From NCBI RefSeq assembly GCF_029227915.1, contig NC_079877.1, forward strand, positions 2,294,001-2,358,000: a DNA stretch of 64,000 nt. Direction: 5' to 3'. The stretch comes from Hydractinia symbiolongicarpus (lineage: Eukaryota > Cnidaria > Hydrozoa > Anthoathecata > Hydractiniidae). This document shows positions 33,429 to 45,586 of the stretch, piece after piece (the first letter of the stretch is position 1; every line of letters begins with the position of its first letter). Position numbers and translations under genes: made by a program. The notes under the pieces are model-generated. The model worked only from the letters and a program-made list of their open reading frames with translations, was not told the DNA's origin and searched no databases.

Positions 33429-36400
33429 TGTCGTCACATATTCGTACAAACATGTATTTAGTGATTTTTTTCCGATATTACTAAGTTGTATCGCTTTTAA
33501 CAGTGAAACGATTGACTGTGGGACTTATTTGAACTGATTCTGGACTGTGACCTTATAAATGTTATAAATGAGCGAATTGGACTCCAAGGAATAACATTCT
33601 TCTTAATTCGACATGATTTGTTGAATTCAGCGAGTACACAATGCTTTGTGGTAGTGCTTTTTTAAAAAATTTTGATAAATCAGTTTTTTTTACTGCGGGA
33701 TCAATCCTGGCCGTTAGCACGCGGCAAAAAAATAGAGGCATTCTAAAAACTACATTTAATTGGTTTTTTGGCGGTATCAATCCGTTTGAGTTACAACGGT
33801 TGCGTCACATATTCGTACAACATGTATTTAGTGACATTTTTCCGATATTACTAAGTTATATCGCTTTTAACAATGAAATGATTGACTGTGGAGCTTAATT
33901 GAGCTAGCTTTGGCCTGTGACCTTATAAATGTGATAAGTGGGCCAACTGGACTCCAAGAAATAACATTCTTTTTATTTTGACATGATTGTTGGAACTCAG
34001 CGATTACACTTGGCGCAGTGGAAGCGCTTCATTTAAAAACTTAGATAAATAAGTCATTTTTTACTGTGGGACCAATCCTAGCCGTTATCGCGCGCCGAAA
34101 AATTGCGACAGTTTCAAAAACTACATTTCAATGACGTTCTAACTGTATCAGTCCGTTTGAGTTACTACGGTTGCGTCACATATTCGTACCAACATGTATC
34201 TAGTGATTTTCTTCCGATATTACTAAGTTGTATTGGTTTTAACAGTGAAACGATTGACTGTGGGAATTAATTCAACTAAGTTTGGACTGTGACCTGATAA
34301 ATGTGATAAATGAGACAATTGGACTCCAAGAAATAACATTCTTCTTAATTTGACGTGAATGCCGGAACTTAGCGATTACATTGGACGCTGTGGTAGCGCT
34401 TCATTTAAAAATTTAGATATATAAGTCATTTTTTACTGTGGGACCAACCGTAGCCGTTGTCGCGCGCTGAAAAAATAGCGACAGTTTCAAAAACTACATT
34501 TCAATGACGTTCTAACGGTGTCAGTCCCGTTGAGTTACAACGGTTGGGTCACATATTTGTACCAACATGTATTTAGCAATATATTTCTCATATTACTAGT
34601 TTGCATCGCTTTTAACAGTGAAACGATTGACTGTGGGACTTAATTGAACTGATTTTGGACTGTGACCTTATAAATGTTATAAGTGAGAAAATTGGACTCT
34701 AAGAAATGACATTTTTCTTAATTTTACATGATTGCTGGAACTCAGCGATTACACTGGGCGCTGTGGTTGTGCTTTATTTAAAAATTAAGATAAATAAGTC
34801 ATTTTTTACTGTGGGACGAATCCTAGTCGTTTGTTCGCGCTGAAGAAATAGAGACAGTTTCAAAAACTACATTTCATTGACTTTCTAACAGTTTTAATCC
34901 GTTTGAGTTGCAACGGTTGCGTCACATATTCGCACCAACATGTATTTATTGATTTTCTTCCGGTATTACTAAGTTGTATCGCTTTCAACAGTGAAACGAT
35001 TGACTGTGGGACTTAATTGAACTGATTTTGGACTTTGACCTTATAAATGTGATAAACGAGCAATTTTGACTACAAGAAATAACATTCTTCTTAATTTGAC
35101 ATGATTGCTGGAACTCAGCGATTACACTGGGCGCTGTGGTAGCGCTTTATTTAAAAATTAAGATAAATAAGTCATTTTTTACTGTGGGACCAGTCCTAGC
35201 CGTTAGCGCGAGCTGAAGAAATAGCGACAGTTTCAAAAACTACATTTCATTGACGTTCTAACGGTGTCAATCCGTTTGAGTTACAACGGTGTCGTCACAT
35301 ATTCGTACAAACATGTATTTAGTGATTTTTTTCCGATAATACTAAGTTGTATCGCTTTTAACAGTGAAACGATTGACTGTGGGACTTATTTGAACTGATT
35401 CTGGACTGTGACCTTATAAATGTTATAAATGAGCGAATTGGACTCCAAGGAATAACATTCTTCTTAATTCGACATGATTTGTTGAATTCAGCGAGTACAC
35501 AATGCTTTGTGGTAGTGCTTTTTTAAAAAATTTTGATAAATCAGTTTTTTTTACTGCGGGATCAATCCTGGCCGTTAGCACGCGGCAAAAAAATAGAGGC
35601 ATTCTAAAAACTACATTTAATTGGTTTTTTGGCGGTATCAATCCGTTTGAGTTACAACGGTTGCGTCACATATTCGTACAACATGTATTTAGTGACATTT
35701 TTCCGATATTACTAAGTTATATCGCTTTTAACAATGAAATGATTGACTGTGGAGCTTAATTGAGCTAGCTTTGGCCTGTGACCTTATAAATGTGATAAGT
35801 GGGCCAACTGGACTCCAAGAAATAACATTCTTCTTATTTTGACATGATTGTTGGAACTCAGCGATTACACTTGGCGCAGTGGAAGCGCTTCATTTAAAAA
35901 CTTAGATAAATAAGTCATTTTTTACTGTGGGACCAATCCTAGCCGTTATCGCGCGCTGAAAAATTGCGACAGTTTCAAAAACTACATTTCAATGACGTTC
36001 TAACTGTATCAGTCTGTTTGAGTTACAACGGTTGCGTAACATATTCGTACCAACATGTATCTAGTGATTTTCTTCCGATATTACTAAGTTGTATTGGTTT
36101 TAACAGTGAAACGATTGACTGTGGGAATTAGTTCAACTAACTTTGGACTGTGACCTGATAAATGTGATAAATGAGACAATTGGACTCCAAGAAATAACAT
36201 TCTTCTTAATTTAACGTGAATGCCGGAACTTAGCGATTACATTGGGCGCTGTGGTAGCGCTTCATTTAAAAATTTAGATAAATAAGTCATTCTTTACTGT
36301 GGGACCAATCGTAGCCGTTGTCGCGCGCTGAAAAAATAGCGACAGTTTCAAAAACTACATTTCAATGACGTTCTAACGGTGTCAGTCCGTTTGAGTTACA

Positions 36401-37509
36401 ACGGTTGGGTCACATATTTGCACCAACATGTATTTAGCGATATTTCTCTCATATTACTAGTTTGCATCGCTTTTAGCAGTGAAACGATTGACTGTGGGAC
36501 TTAATTAAACTGATTGTGGACTGTGACCTTATAAATGTTATAAGTGAGAAAATTGGACTCTAAGAAATGACATTCTTCTTAATTTGACATGATTGTAGGA
36601 ACTCAGAGATTACACTGGACCCTGTGGTAGTGATTCATTTAAAAATTTAGATAAATAAGTCAATTTTACTGTGGGACCAATAATAGCTGTTAGCGCGCGC
36701 TAAAGATATAGAGACAGTTTCGAAAACTCCATTTCATTGACTTTCTAACGGTGTCAATCCGTTTGAGTTACAACGGTTGCGTCACACATTCGTACCAACA
36801 TGTATTTAGTGATTTTTTCCCGATATTACTAAGTTATATCGCTTTTAACAATGAAATGATTGACTGTGGAGCTTAATTGAGCTAGCTTTGGCCTGTGACC
36901 TTATAAATGTGATAAGTGATCCAACTGGACTCCAAGAAAAAACATTCTTCTTATTTTGACATGATTGTTGGAACTCAGCGATTACACTTGGCACAGTGGA
37001 AGCGCTTCATTTAAAAACTTAGATAAATAAGTCATTTTTTACTGTGGGACCAATCCTAGCCGTTATCGCGCACTGAAAAATTGCGACAGTTTCAAAAACT
37101 ACATTTCAATGACGTTCTAACTGTATCAGTCCGTTTGAGTTACAACGGTTGCGTCACATATTTGTACCAACATGTATCTAGTGATTTTCTTCCGATATTA
37201 CTAAGTTGTATTGGTTTTAACAGTGAAACGACTAACTGTGGGACTTAATTGAACTGATTTTGGACTTTGACCTTATAAATGTGATAAATGAGCAATTTTG
37301 ACTACAAGAAATAACATTCTTCTTAATTTGACAAGATTGCTGGAACTCAGCGATTACACTGGGCGCTGTGGTAGCGCTTTATTTGAAAATTATGATAAAT
37401 AAGTCATTTTTTACTGTGGGACGAATCCTAGTCGTTTGTTTGCGCTGAAGAAATAGAGACAGTTTCAAAAACTACATTACATTGACTTTCTAACAGTTTT
37501 AATCCGTTT

Positions 37510-37879
37510 GAGTTGCAACGGTTGCGTCGCATATTCGCACCAACATGTATTTATGGATTTTCTTCCGCTATTACTAAGTTGTATCGCTTTAACAGTGAAA
37601 CGATTGACTGTGGGACTTAATTGAACTGATTTTGGACTTTGACCTTATAAATGTGATAAATGAGCAATTTTGACTACAAGAAATAACATTCTTCTTAATT
37701 TGACATGATTGCTGCATTTCAGGAATTACACTAGGCTTGGGGTAGTGCTTTATTTAAAAACTTAGATAAATAAGTCATAATTATTGTGGGACCAATCTTG
37801 GCCGTTAGCACGCGCTGAATAAATAAGAATAGTTTCAATAACTACGTTTCATTGACTTTCTAGCGGTATCAATCCGTTT
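37510..37879. repeat. Twin of the diverged monomer
   Basis: This is the counterpart of 32,302-32,671 at offset 5,208, with the same diverged second half from about 37,712. Its presence in both copies shows that the join predates the 14-mer duplication. Confidence 0.85.
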
Positions 37880-38251
37880 GAGTTACAACGGTGTCGTCAC
37901 ATATTCGTACCAACATGTATTTAGTGATTTTTTTCCGATATTACTAAGTTGTATCGCTTTTAACAGTGAAACGATTGACTGTGGGACTTATTTGAACTGA
38001 TTCTGGACTGTGACCTTATAAATGTTATAAATGAGCGAATTGGACTCCAAGGAATAACATACTTCTTAATTCGACATTATTTGTTGAATTCAGCGAGTAC
38101 ACAATGCTTTGTGGTAGTGCTTTTTTAAAAAATTTAGATAAATCAGTTTTTTTTACTGCGGGACCAATCCTGGCCGTTAGCACGCGGCAAAAAAATAGAG
38201 GCATTCTCAAAAACTACATTTAATTGGTTTTTTGGCGGTATCAATCCGTTT

Positions 38252-40112
38252 GAGTTACAACGGTTGCGTCACATATTCGTACCAACATGTATTTATTGAT
38301 TTTCTTCCGGTATTACTAAGTTGTATCGCTTTCAACAGTGAAACGATTGACTGTGGGACTTAATTGAACTGATTTTGGACTTTGACCTTATAAATGTGAT
38401 AAACGAGCAATTTTGACTACAAGAAATAACATTCTTCTTAATTTGACATGATTGCTGGAACTCAGCGATTACACTGGGCGCTGTGGTAGCGCTTTATTTA
38501 AAAATTAAGATAAATAAGTCATTTTTTACTGTGGGACCAGTCCTAGCCGTTAGCGCGAGCTGAAGAAATAGCGACAGTTTCAAAAACTACATTTCATTGA
38601 CGTTCTAACGGTGTCAATCCGTTTGAGTTACAACGGTGTCGTCACATATTCGTACAAACATGTATTTAGTGATTTTTTTCCGATATTACTAAGTTGTATC
38701 GCTTTTAACAGTGAAACGATTGACTGTGGGACTTATTTGAACTGATTCTGGACTGTGACCTTATAAATGTTATAAATGAGCGAATTGGACTCCAAGGAAT
38801 AACATTCTTCTTAATTCGACATGATTTGTTGAATTCAGCGAGTACACAATGCTTTGTGGTAGTGCTTTTTTAAAAAATTTTGATAAATCAGTTTTTTTTA
38901 CTGCGGGATCAATCCTGGCCGTTAGCACGCGGCAAAAAAATAGAGGCATTCTAAAAACTACATTTAATTGGTTTTTTGGCGGTATCAATCCGTTTGAGTT
39001 ACAACGGTTGCGTCACATATTCGTACAACATGTATTTAGTGACATTTTTCCGATATTACTAAGTTATATCGCTTTTAACAATGAAATGATTGACTGTGGA
39101 GCTTAATTGAGCTAGCTTTGGCCTGTGACCTTATAAATGTGATAAGTGGGCCAACTGGACTCCAAGAAATAACATTCTTTTTATTTTGACATGATTGTTG
39201 GAACTCAGCGATTACACTTGGCGCAGTGGAAGCGCTTCATTTAAAAACTTAGATAAATAAGTCATTTTTTACTGTGGGACCAATCCTAGCCGTTATCGCG
39301 CGCCGAAAAATTGCGACAGTTTCAAAAACTACATTTCAATGACGTTCTAACTGTATCAGTCCGTTTGAGTTACTACGGTTGCGTCACATATTCGTACCAA
39401 CATGTATCTAGTGATTTTCTTCCGATATTACTAAGTTGTATTGGTTTTAACAGTGAAACGATTGACTGTGGGAATTAATTCAACTAAGTTTGGACTGTGA
39501 CCTGATAAATGTGATAAATGAGACAATTGGACTCCAAGAAATAACATTCTTCTTAATTTGACGTGAATGCCGGAACTTAGCGATTACATTGGACGCTGTG
39601 GTAGCGCTTCATTTAAAAATTTAGATATATAAGTCATTTTTTACTGTGGGACCAACCGTAGCCGTTGTCGCGCGCTGAAAAAATAGCGACAGTTTCAAAA
39701 ACTACATTTCAATGACGTTCTAACGGTGTCAGTCCCGTTGAGTTACAACGGTTGGGTCACATATTTGTACCAACATGTATTTAGCAATATATTTCTCATA
39801 TTACTAGTTTGCATCGCTTTTAACAGTGAAACGATTGACTGTGGGACTTAATTGAACTGATTTTGGACTGTGACCTTATAAATGTTATAAGTGAGAAAAT
39901 TGGACTCTAAGAAATGACATTTTTCTTAATTTTACATGATTGCTGGAACTCAGCGATTACACTGGGCGCTGTGGTTGTGCTTTATTTAAAAATTAAGATA
40001 AATAAGTCATTTTTTACTGTGGGACGAATCCTAGTCGTTTGTTCGCGCTGAAGAAATAGAGACAGTTTCAAAAACTACATTTCATTGACTTTCTAACAGT
40101 TTTAATCCGTTT
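38252..40112. repeat. 5-monomer HOR in the second 14-mer copy
   Basis: Monomers 38252, 38625, 38996, 39367 and 39740, the exact counterparts of 33,044-34,904 at offset 5,208, including the TTTTGATAAATCAG change in S and the fused v/w monomer. A partial second unit runs 40,113-41,600. Confidence 0.88.
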
Positions 40113-41578
40113 GAGTTGCAACGGTTGCGTCACATATTCGCACCAACATGTATTTATTGATTTTCTTCCGGTATTACTAAGTTGTATCGCTTTCAACAGT
40201 GAAACGATTGACTGTGGGACTTAATTGAACTGATTTTGGACTTTGACCTTATAAATGTGATAAACGAGCAATTTTGACTACAAGAAATAACATTCTTCTT
40301 AATTTGACATGATTGCTGGAACTCAGCGATTACACTGGGCGCTGTGGTAGCGCTTTATTTAAAAATTAAGATAAATAAGTCATTTTTTACTGTGGGACCA
40401 GTCCTAGCCGTTAGCGCGAGCTGAAGAAATAGCGACAGTTTCAAAAACTACATTTCATTGACGTTCTAACGGTGTCAATCCGTTTGAGTTACAACGGTGT
40501 CGTCACATATTCGTACAAACATGTATTTAGTGATTTTTTTCCGATAATACTAAGTTGTATCGCTTTTAACAGTGAAACGATTGACTGTGGGACTTATTTG
40601 AACTGATTCTGGACTGTGACCTTATAAATGTTATAAATGAGCGAATTGGACTCCAAGGAATAACATTCTTCTTAATTCGACATGATTTGTTGAATTCAGC
40701 GAGTACACAATGCTTTGTGGTAGTGCTTTTTTAAAAAATTTTGATAAATCAGTTTTTTTTACTGCGGGATCAATCCTGGCCGTTAGCACGCGGCAAAAAA
40801 ATAGAGGCATTCTAAAAACTACATTTAATTGGTTTTTTGGCGGTATCAATCCGTTTGAGTTACAACGGTTGCGTCACATATTCGTACAACATGTATTTAG
40901 TGACATTTTTCCGATATTACTAAGTTATATCGCTTTTAACAATGAAATGATTGACTGTGGAGCTTAATTGAGCTAGCTTTGGCCTGTGACCTTATAAATG
41001 TGATAAGTGGGCCAACTGGACTCCAAGAAATAACATTCTTCTTATTTTGACATGATTGTTGGAACTCAGCGATTACACTTGGCGCAGTGGAAGCGCTTCA
41101 TTTAAAAACTTAGATAAATAAGTCATTTTTTACTGTGGGACCAATCCTAGCCGTTATCGCGCGCTGAAAAATTGCGACAGTTTCAAAAACTACATTTCAA
41201 TGACGTTCTAACTGTATCAGTCTGTTTGAGTTACAACGGTTGCGTAACATATTCGTACCAACATGTATCTAGTGATTTTCTTCCGATATTACTAAGTTGT
41301 ATTGGTTTTAACAGTGAAACGATTGACTGTGGGAATTAGTTCAACTAACTTTGGACTGTGACCTGATAAATGTGATAAATGAGACAATTGGACTCCAAGA
41401 AATAACATTCTTCTTAATTTAACGTGAATGCCGGAACTTAGCGATTACATTGGGCGCTGTGGTAGCGCTTCATTTAAAAATTTAGATAAATAAGTCATTC
41501 TTTACTGTGGGACCAATCGTAGCCGTTGTCGCGCGCTGAAAAAATAGCGACAGTTTCAAAAACTACATTTCAATGACG

Positions 41579-41592
41579 TTCTAACGGTGTCA
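41579..41592. other. Junction of a one-monomer loss (14-mer copy 2)
   Basis: The 14 bases TTCTAACGGTGTCA are common to the ends of the u and y monomers. To the left is u (CAATGACG); to the right is the end of y and start of z (ATCCGTTTGAG, CACACATTCG). Copy 1 has the two tracts at about 36,371 and 36,743. The tract is also part of the AACGG-CCGTT-AACGG motif. Confidence 0.87.
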
Positions 41593-42076
41593 ATCCGTTT
41601 GAGTTACAACGGTTGCGTCACACATTCGTACCAACATGTATTTAGTGATTTTTTCCCGATATTACTAAGTTATATCGCTTTTAACAATGAAATGATTGAC
41701 TGTGGAGCTTAATTGAGCTAGCTTTGGCCTGTGACCTTATAAATGTGATAAGTGATCCAACTGGACTCCAAGAAAAAACATTCTTCTTATTTTGACATGA
41801 TTGTTGGAACTCAGCGATTACACTTGGCACAGTGGAAGCGCTTCATTTAAAAACTTAGATAAATAAGTCATTTTTTACTGTGGGACCAATCCTAGCCGTT
41901 ATCGCGCACTGAAAAATTGCGACAGTTTCAAAAACTACATTTCAATGACGTTCTAACTGTATCAGTCCGTTTGAGTTACAACGGTTGCGTCACATATTTG
42001 TACCAACATGTATCTAGTGATTTTCTTCCGATATTACTAAGTTGTATTGGTTTTAACAGTGAAACGACTAACTGTG

Positions 42077-42614
42077 GGAATTAATTCAACTAACTTTGGA
42101 CTGTGACCTGATAAATGTGATAAATGAGACAATTGCACTCCAAGAAATAACATTCTTCTTAATTTGACGTGAATGCCTGAACTTAGCGATTAGATTGGGC
42201 GCTGTGGTAGCGCTTCATTTAAAAATTTAGATAAATAAGTCATTCTTTACTGTGGGACCAATCGTAGCCGTTGTCGCGCGCTGAAAAAATAGCAACAGTT
42301 TCAAAAACTACATTTCAATGACGTTTTAACGGTGTCAGTCCGTTTGAGTTACAACGGTTGGGTCACATATTTGTACCAACATGTATTTAGCGATATTTTT
42401 CTCATATTACTAGTTTGCATCGCTTTTAACAGCGAAACGATTGACTGTGGGACTTAATTGAACTGATTTTGGACTGTGACCTTATAAATATTATAAGTGA
42501 GAAAATTGGACTCTAAGAAATGACATTCTTCTTAATTTTACATGATTGCTGGAACTCAGCGATTACACTGGGCGCTGTGGTAGTGATTCATTTAAAAATT
42601 TAAATAAATAAGTC
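42077..42614. repeat. Linker monomers between the 14-mer and 4-mer blocks
   Basis: This holds the rest of monomer 41,973 (u', TGCCTGAAC) and most of monomer 42,346, a p type (GGTTGGGTC, TATTATAAGTGAG) with the private change ACAGCGAAACG. The u'-p order matches 20,452-21,196 and 46,434-47,178. Confidence 0.8.
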
Positions 42615-44100
42615 AATTTTACTGTGGGACCAATCCTAGCCGTTAGCGCGCGCTGAAGATATAGAGACAGTTTCGAAAACTCCATTTCAATGACTTTCTA
42701 ACGGTGTCAATCCGTTTGAGTTACAACGGTTGCGTCACACATTCGTACCAACATGAATTTAGTGATTTTTTTCCGATATTACTAAGTTGTATCGCTTTCA
42801 ACAGTAAAAGGATTGACTGTGGGACTTAATTGAACTGATTTTGGACTTTGACCTTATAAATGTGATAAGTGAGCAATTTTGACTACAAGAAATAACATTC
42901 TTCTTAATTTGACATCATTGCTGGAACTCAACGATTACACTGGGCGCTGTGGTAGCGCTTTATTTAAAAATTAAGATAAATAAGTCATTTTTTACTGTGG
43001 GACCAGTCCTAGCCGTTAGCGCGAGCTGAAGAAATAGAAACAGTTTCAAAAACTACATTTCATTGACTTTCTAACGATGTCAATCCGTTTGAGTTACAAC
43101 GGTGTCGTGACATATTCGTACCAACATGTATTTAGTGATTTTTTTCCGATATTACTAAGTTGTATCGCTTTTAACAGTGAAACGATTGACTGTGGGCTTA
43201 TTTGAACTGATTCTGGACTGTGACCTTATAAATGTTATAAATGAGCGAATTGGACTCCAAGGAATAACATTCTTCTTAATTCGACATGATTTGTTGAATT
43301 CAGCGAGTACACAATGCTTTGTGGTAGTGCTTTTTTAAAAAATTTAGATAAATCAGTTTTTTTTACTGCGGGATCAATCCTGGCCGTTAGCACGCGGTAA
43401 AAAAATAGAGGCATTCTAAAAACTACATTTAATTGGTTTTTTGGCGGTATCAATCCGTTTAAGTTACAACGGTTGCGTCACATATTCGTACAACATGTAT
43501 TTAGTGACATTTTTCCGATATTACTAAGTTATATCGCTTTTAACAATGAAATGATTGACTGTGGAGCTTAATTGAGCTAGCTTTGGCCTGTGACCTTATA
43601 AATGTGATAAGTGGGCCAACTGGACTCCAAGAAATAACATTCTTCTTATTTTGACATGATTGTTGGAACTCAGCGATTACACTTGGCGCAGTGGAAGCGC
43701 TTCATTTAAAAACTTAGAAAAATAAGTCATTTTTTACTGTGGGACCAATCCTAGCCGTTATCGCGCGCTGAAAAATTGCGACAGTTTCAAAAACTACATT
43801 TCAATGACGTTCTAACTGTATCAGTCCGTTTGAGTTACAACGGTTGCGTAACATATTCGTACCAACATGTATCTAGTGATTTTCTTCCGATATTACTAAG
43901 TTGTATTGGTTTTAACAGTGAAACGATTGACTGTGGGAATTAATTCAACTAACTTTGGACTGAGACCTGATAAATGTGATAAATGAGACGATTGGACTCC
44001 AAGAAATAACATTCTTCTTAATTTAACGTGAATGCCGGAACTTAGCGATTAGATTGGGCGCTGTGGTAGCGCTTCATTTAAAAATTTAGATAAATAAGTC
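42615..44100. repeat. 4-monomer tandem duplication, copy 1 (1,486 bp)
   Basis: Monomers 42718 (q, ACATGAATTT, ending as x), 43091 (S), 43461 (T) and 43832 (u). Period 1,486 bp. Private variants shared with copy 2: TGTGGGCTTATTTG in S (AC lost), TTTAAGTTACAAC at the T start, CTTAGAAAAATAAG in T and GGACTGAGACCTG in u. The right edge is at about 44,100, where u switches to TCAATTTTACTG. Confidence 0.9.
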
Positions 44101-45586
44101 AATTTTACTGTGGGACCAATCCTAGCCGTTAGCGCGCGCTGAAGATATAGAGACAGTTTCGAAAACTCCATTTCAATGACTTTCTAACGGTGTCAATCCG
44201 TTTGAGTTACAACGGTTGCGTCACACATTCGTACCAACATGAATTTAGTGATTTTTTTCCGATATTACTAAGTTGTATCGCTTTCAACAGTAAAACGATT
44301 GACTGTGGGACTTAATTGAACTGATTTTGGACTTTGACCTTATAAATGTGATAAGTGAGCAATTTTGACTACAAGAAATAACATTCTTCTTAATTTGACA
44401 TCATTGCTGGAACTCAGCGATTACACTGGGCGCTGTGGTAGCGCTTTATTTAAAAATTAAGATAAATAAGTCATTTTTTACTGTGGGACCAGTCCTAGCC
44501 GTTAGCGCGAGCTGAAGAAATAGAGACAGTTTCAAAAACTACATTTCATTGACTTTCTAACGGTGTCAATCCGTTTGAGTTACAACGGTGTCGTCACATA
44601 TTCGTACCAACATGTATTTAGTGAGTTTTTTCCGATATTACTAAGTTGTATCGCTTTTAACAGTGAAACGATTGACTGTGGGCTTATTTGAACTGATTCT
44701 GGACTGTGACCTTATAAATGTTATAAATGAGCGAATTGGACTCCAAGGAATAACATTCTTCTTAATTCGACATGATTTGTTGAATTCAGCGAGTACACAA
44801 TGCTTTGTGGTAGTGCTTTTTTAAAAAATTTAGATAAATCAGTTTTTTTTACTGCGTGATCAATCCTGGCCGTTAGCACGCGGCAAAAAAATAGAGGCAT
44901 TCTAAAAACTACATTTAATTGGTTTTTTGGCGGTATCAATCCGTTTAAGTTACAACGGTTGCGTCACATATTCGTACAACATGTATTTAGTGACATTTTT
45001 CCGATATTACTAAGTTATATCGCTTTTAACAATGAAATGATTGACTGTGGAGCTTAATTGAGCTAGCTTTGGCCTGTGACCTTATAAATGTGATAAGTGG
45101 GCCAACTGGACTCCAAGAAATAACATTCTTCTTATTTTGACATGATTGTTGGAACTCAGCGATTACACTTGGCGCAGTGGAAGCGCTTCATTTAAAAACT
45201 TAGAAAAATAAGTCATTTTTTACTGTGGGACCAATCCTAGCCGTTATCGCGCGCTGAAAAACTGCGACAGTTTCAAAAACTACATTTCAATGACGTTCTA
45301 ACTGTAATAGTCCGTTTGAGTTACAACGGTTGCGTAACATATTCGTACCAACATGTATCTAGTGATTTTCTTCCGATATTACTAAGTTGTATTGGTTTTA
45401 ACAGTGAAACGATTGACTGTGGGAATTAATTCAACTAACTTTGGACTGAGACCTGATAAATGTGATAAATGAGACAATTGGACTCCAACAAATAACATTC
45501 TTCTTAATTTAACGTGAATGCCGGAACTTAGCGATTAGATTGGGCGCTGTGGTAGCGCTTCATTTAAAAATTTAGATAAATAAGTC
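44101..45586. repeat. 4-monomer tandem duplication, copy 2 (1,486 bp)
   Basis: Monomers 44204, 44577 (S, the last full S copy of the window), 44947 (T) and 45318 (u). It carries all the private variants of copy 1 plus its own, such as GCGTGATCAATCC and GTAATAGTCCG. Beyond about 45,586 it continues into y (45,691) and not back into q. Confidence 0.9.

Larger units (their letters stand above)
33044..34904. repeat. 5-monomer HOR (1,861 bp), with a partial second unit
   Basis: Order x-S-T-u-v/w: 33044, 33417, 33788, 34159, 34532. The next unit starts at 34,905 and follows the order through 36,020 before leaving it with y. The monomer at 34,532 starts as v (GGTTGGGTCAC, ATATATTTCTC) and ends as w (TTATAAATGTTATAAG, TTTTACATGATTGCTGG), so the 5-mer is the 6-mer of 5,941-10,405 minus one monomer. 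The switch lies somewhere within about 34,603-34,675, where v and w agree. The preceding S-x pair (32,672-33,416) looks like a still shorter derivative. Confidence 0.85.
32033..37240. repeat. 14-monomer tandem duplication, copy 1 (5,208 bp)
   Basis: Offset to copy 2 is exactly 5,208 bp (14 x 372). Monomers: 32302, 32672 (S), 33044 (x), 33417 (S), 33788 (T), 34159 (u), 34532 (v/w fusion), 34905 (x), 35278 (S), 35649 (T), 36020 (u), 36393 (y), 36765 (z) and 37137 (u'). The right edge is at about 37,240, where GAAACGACTAACTGTGG switches from the u' type to GGACTTAATTGAAC. Copy-specific variants are almost absent; I noticed CTACATTAC near 37,474 against CTACATTTC near 32,266. Confidence 0.93.
37241..42076. 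repeat. 14-monomer tandem duplication, copy 2, one monomer short (4,836 bp)
   Basis: Monomers 37510, 37880 (S), 38252, 38625 (S), 38996, 39367, 39740, 40113, 40486 (S), 40857, 41228, 41601 and 41973. Offset from copy 1 is 5,208 bp until about 41,580 and then 4,836 bp, because the y monomer (36,393 in copy 1) is missing. Variants unique to one inner 5-mer are kept in place in both copies (TTACTACGG at 34,163 and 39,371; CCGATAATAC at 35,334 and 40,542), so the 5-mers formed first. Confidence 0.93.

Noticed and set aside
33424-33440. CRE/AP-1-like site in TGCGTCAC or AATGACGTT
   Set aside because: Half-site matches of five bases are expected by chance and the flanking bases vary between types.
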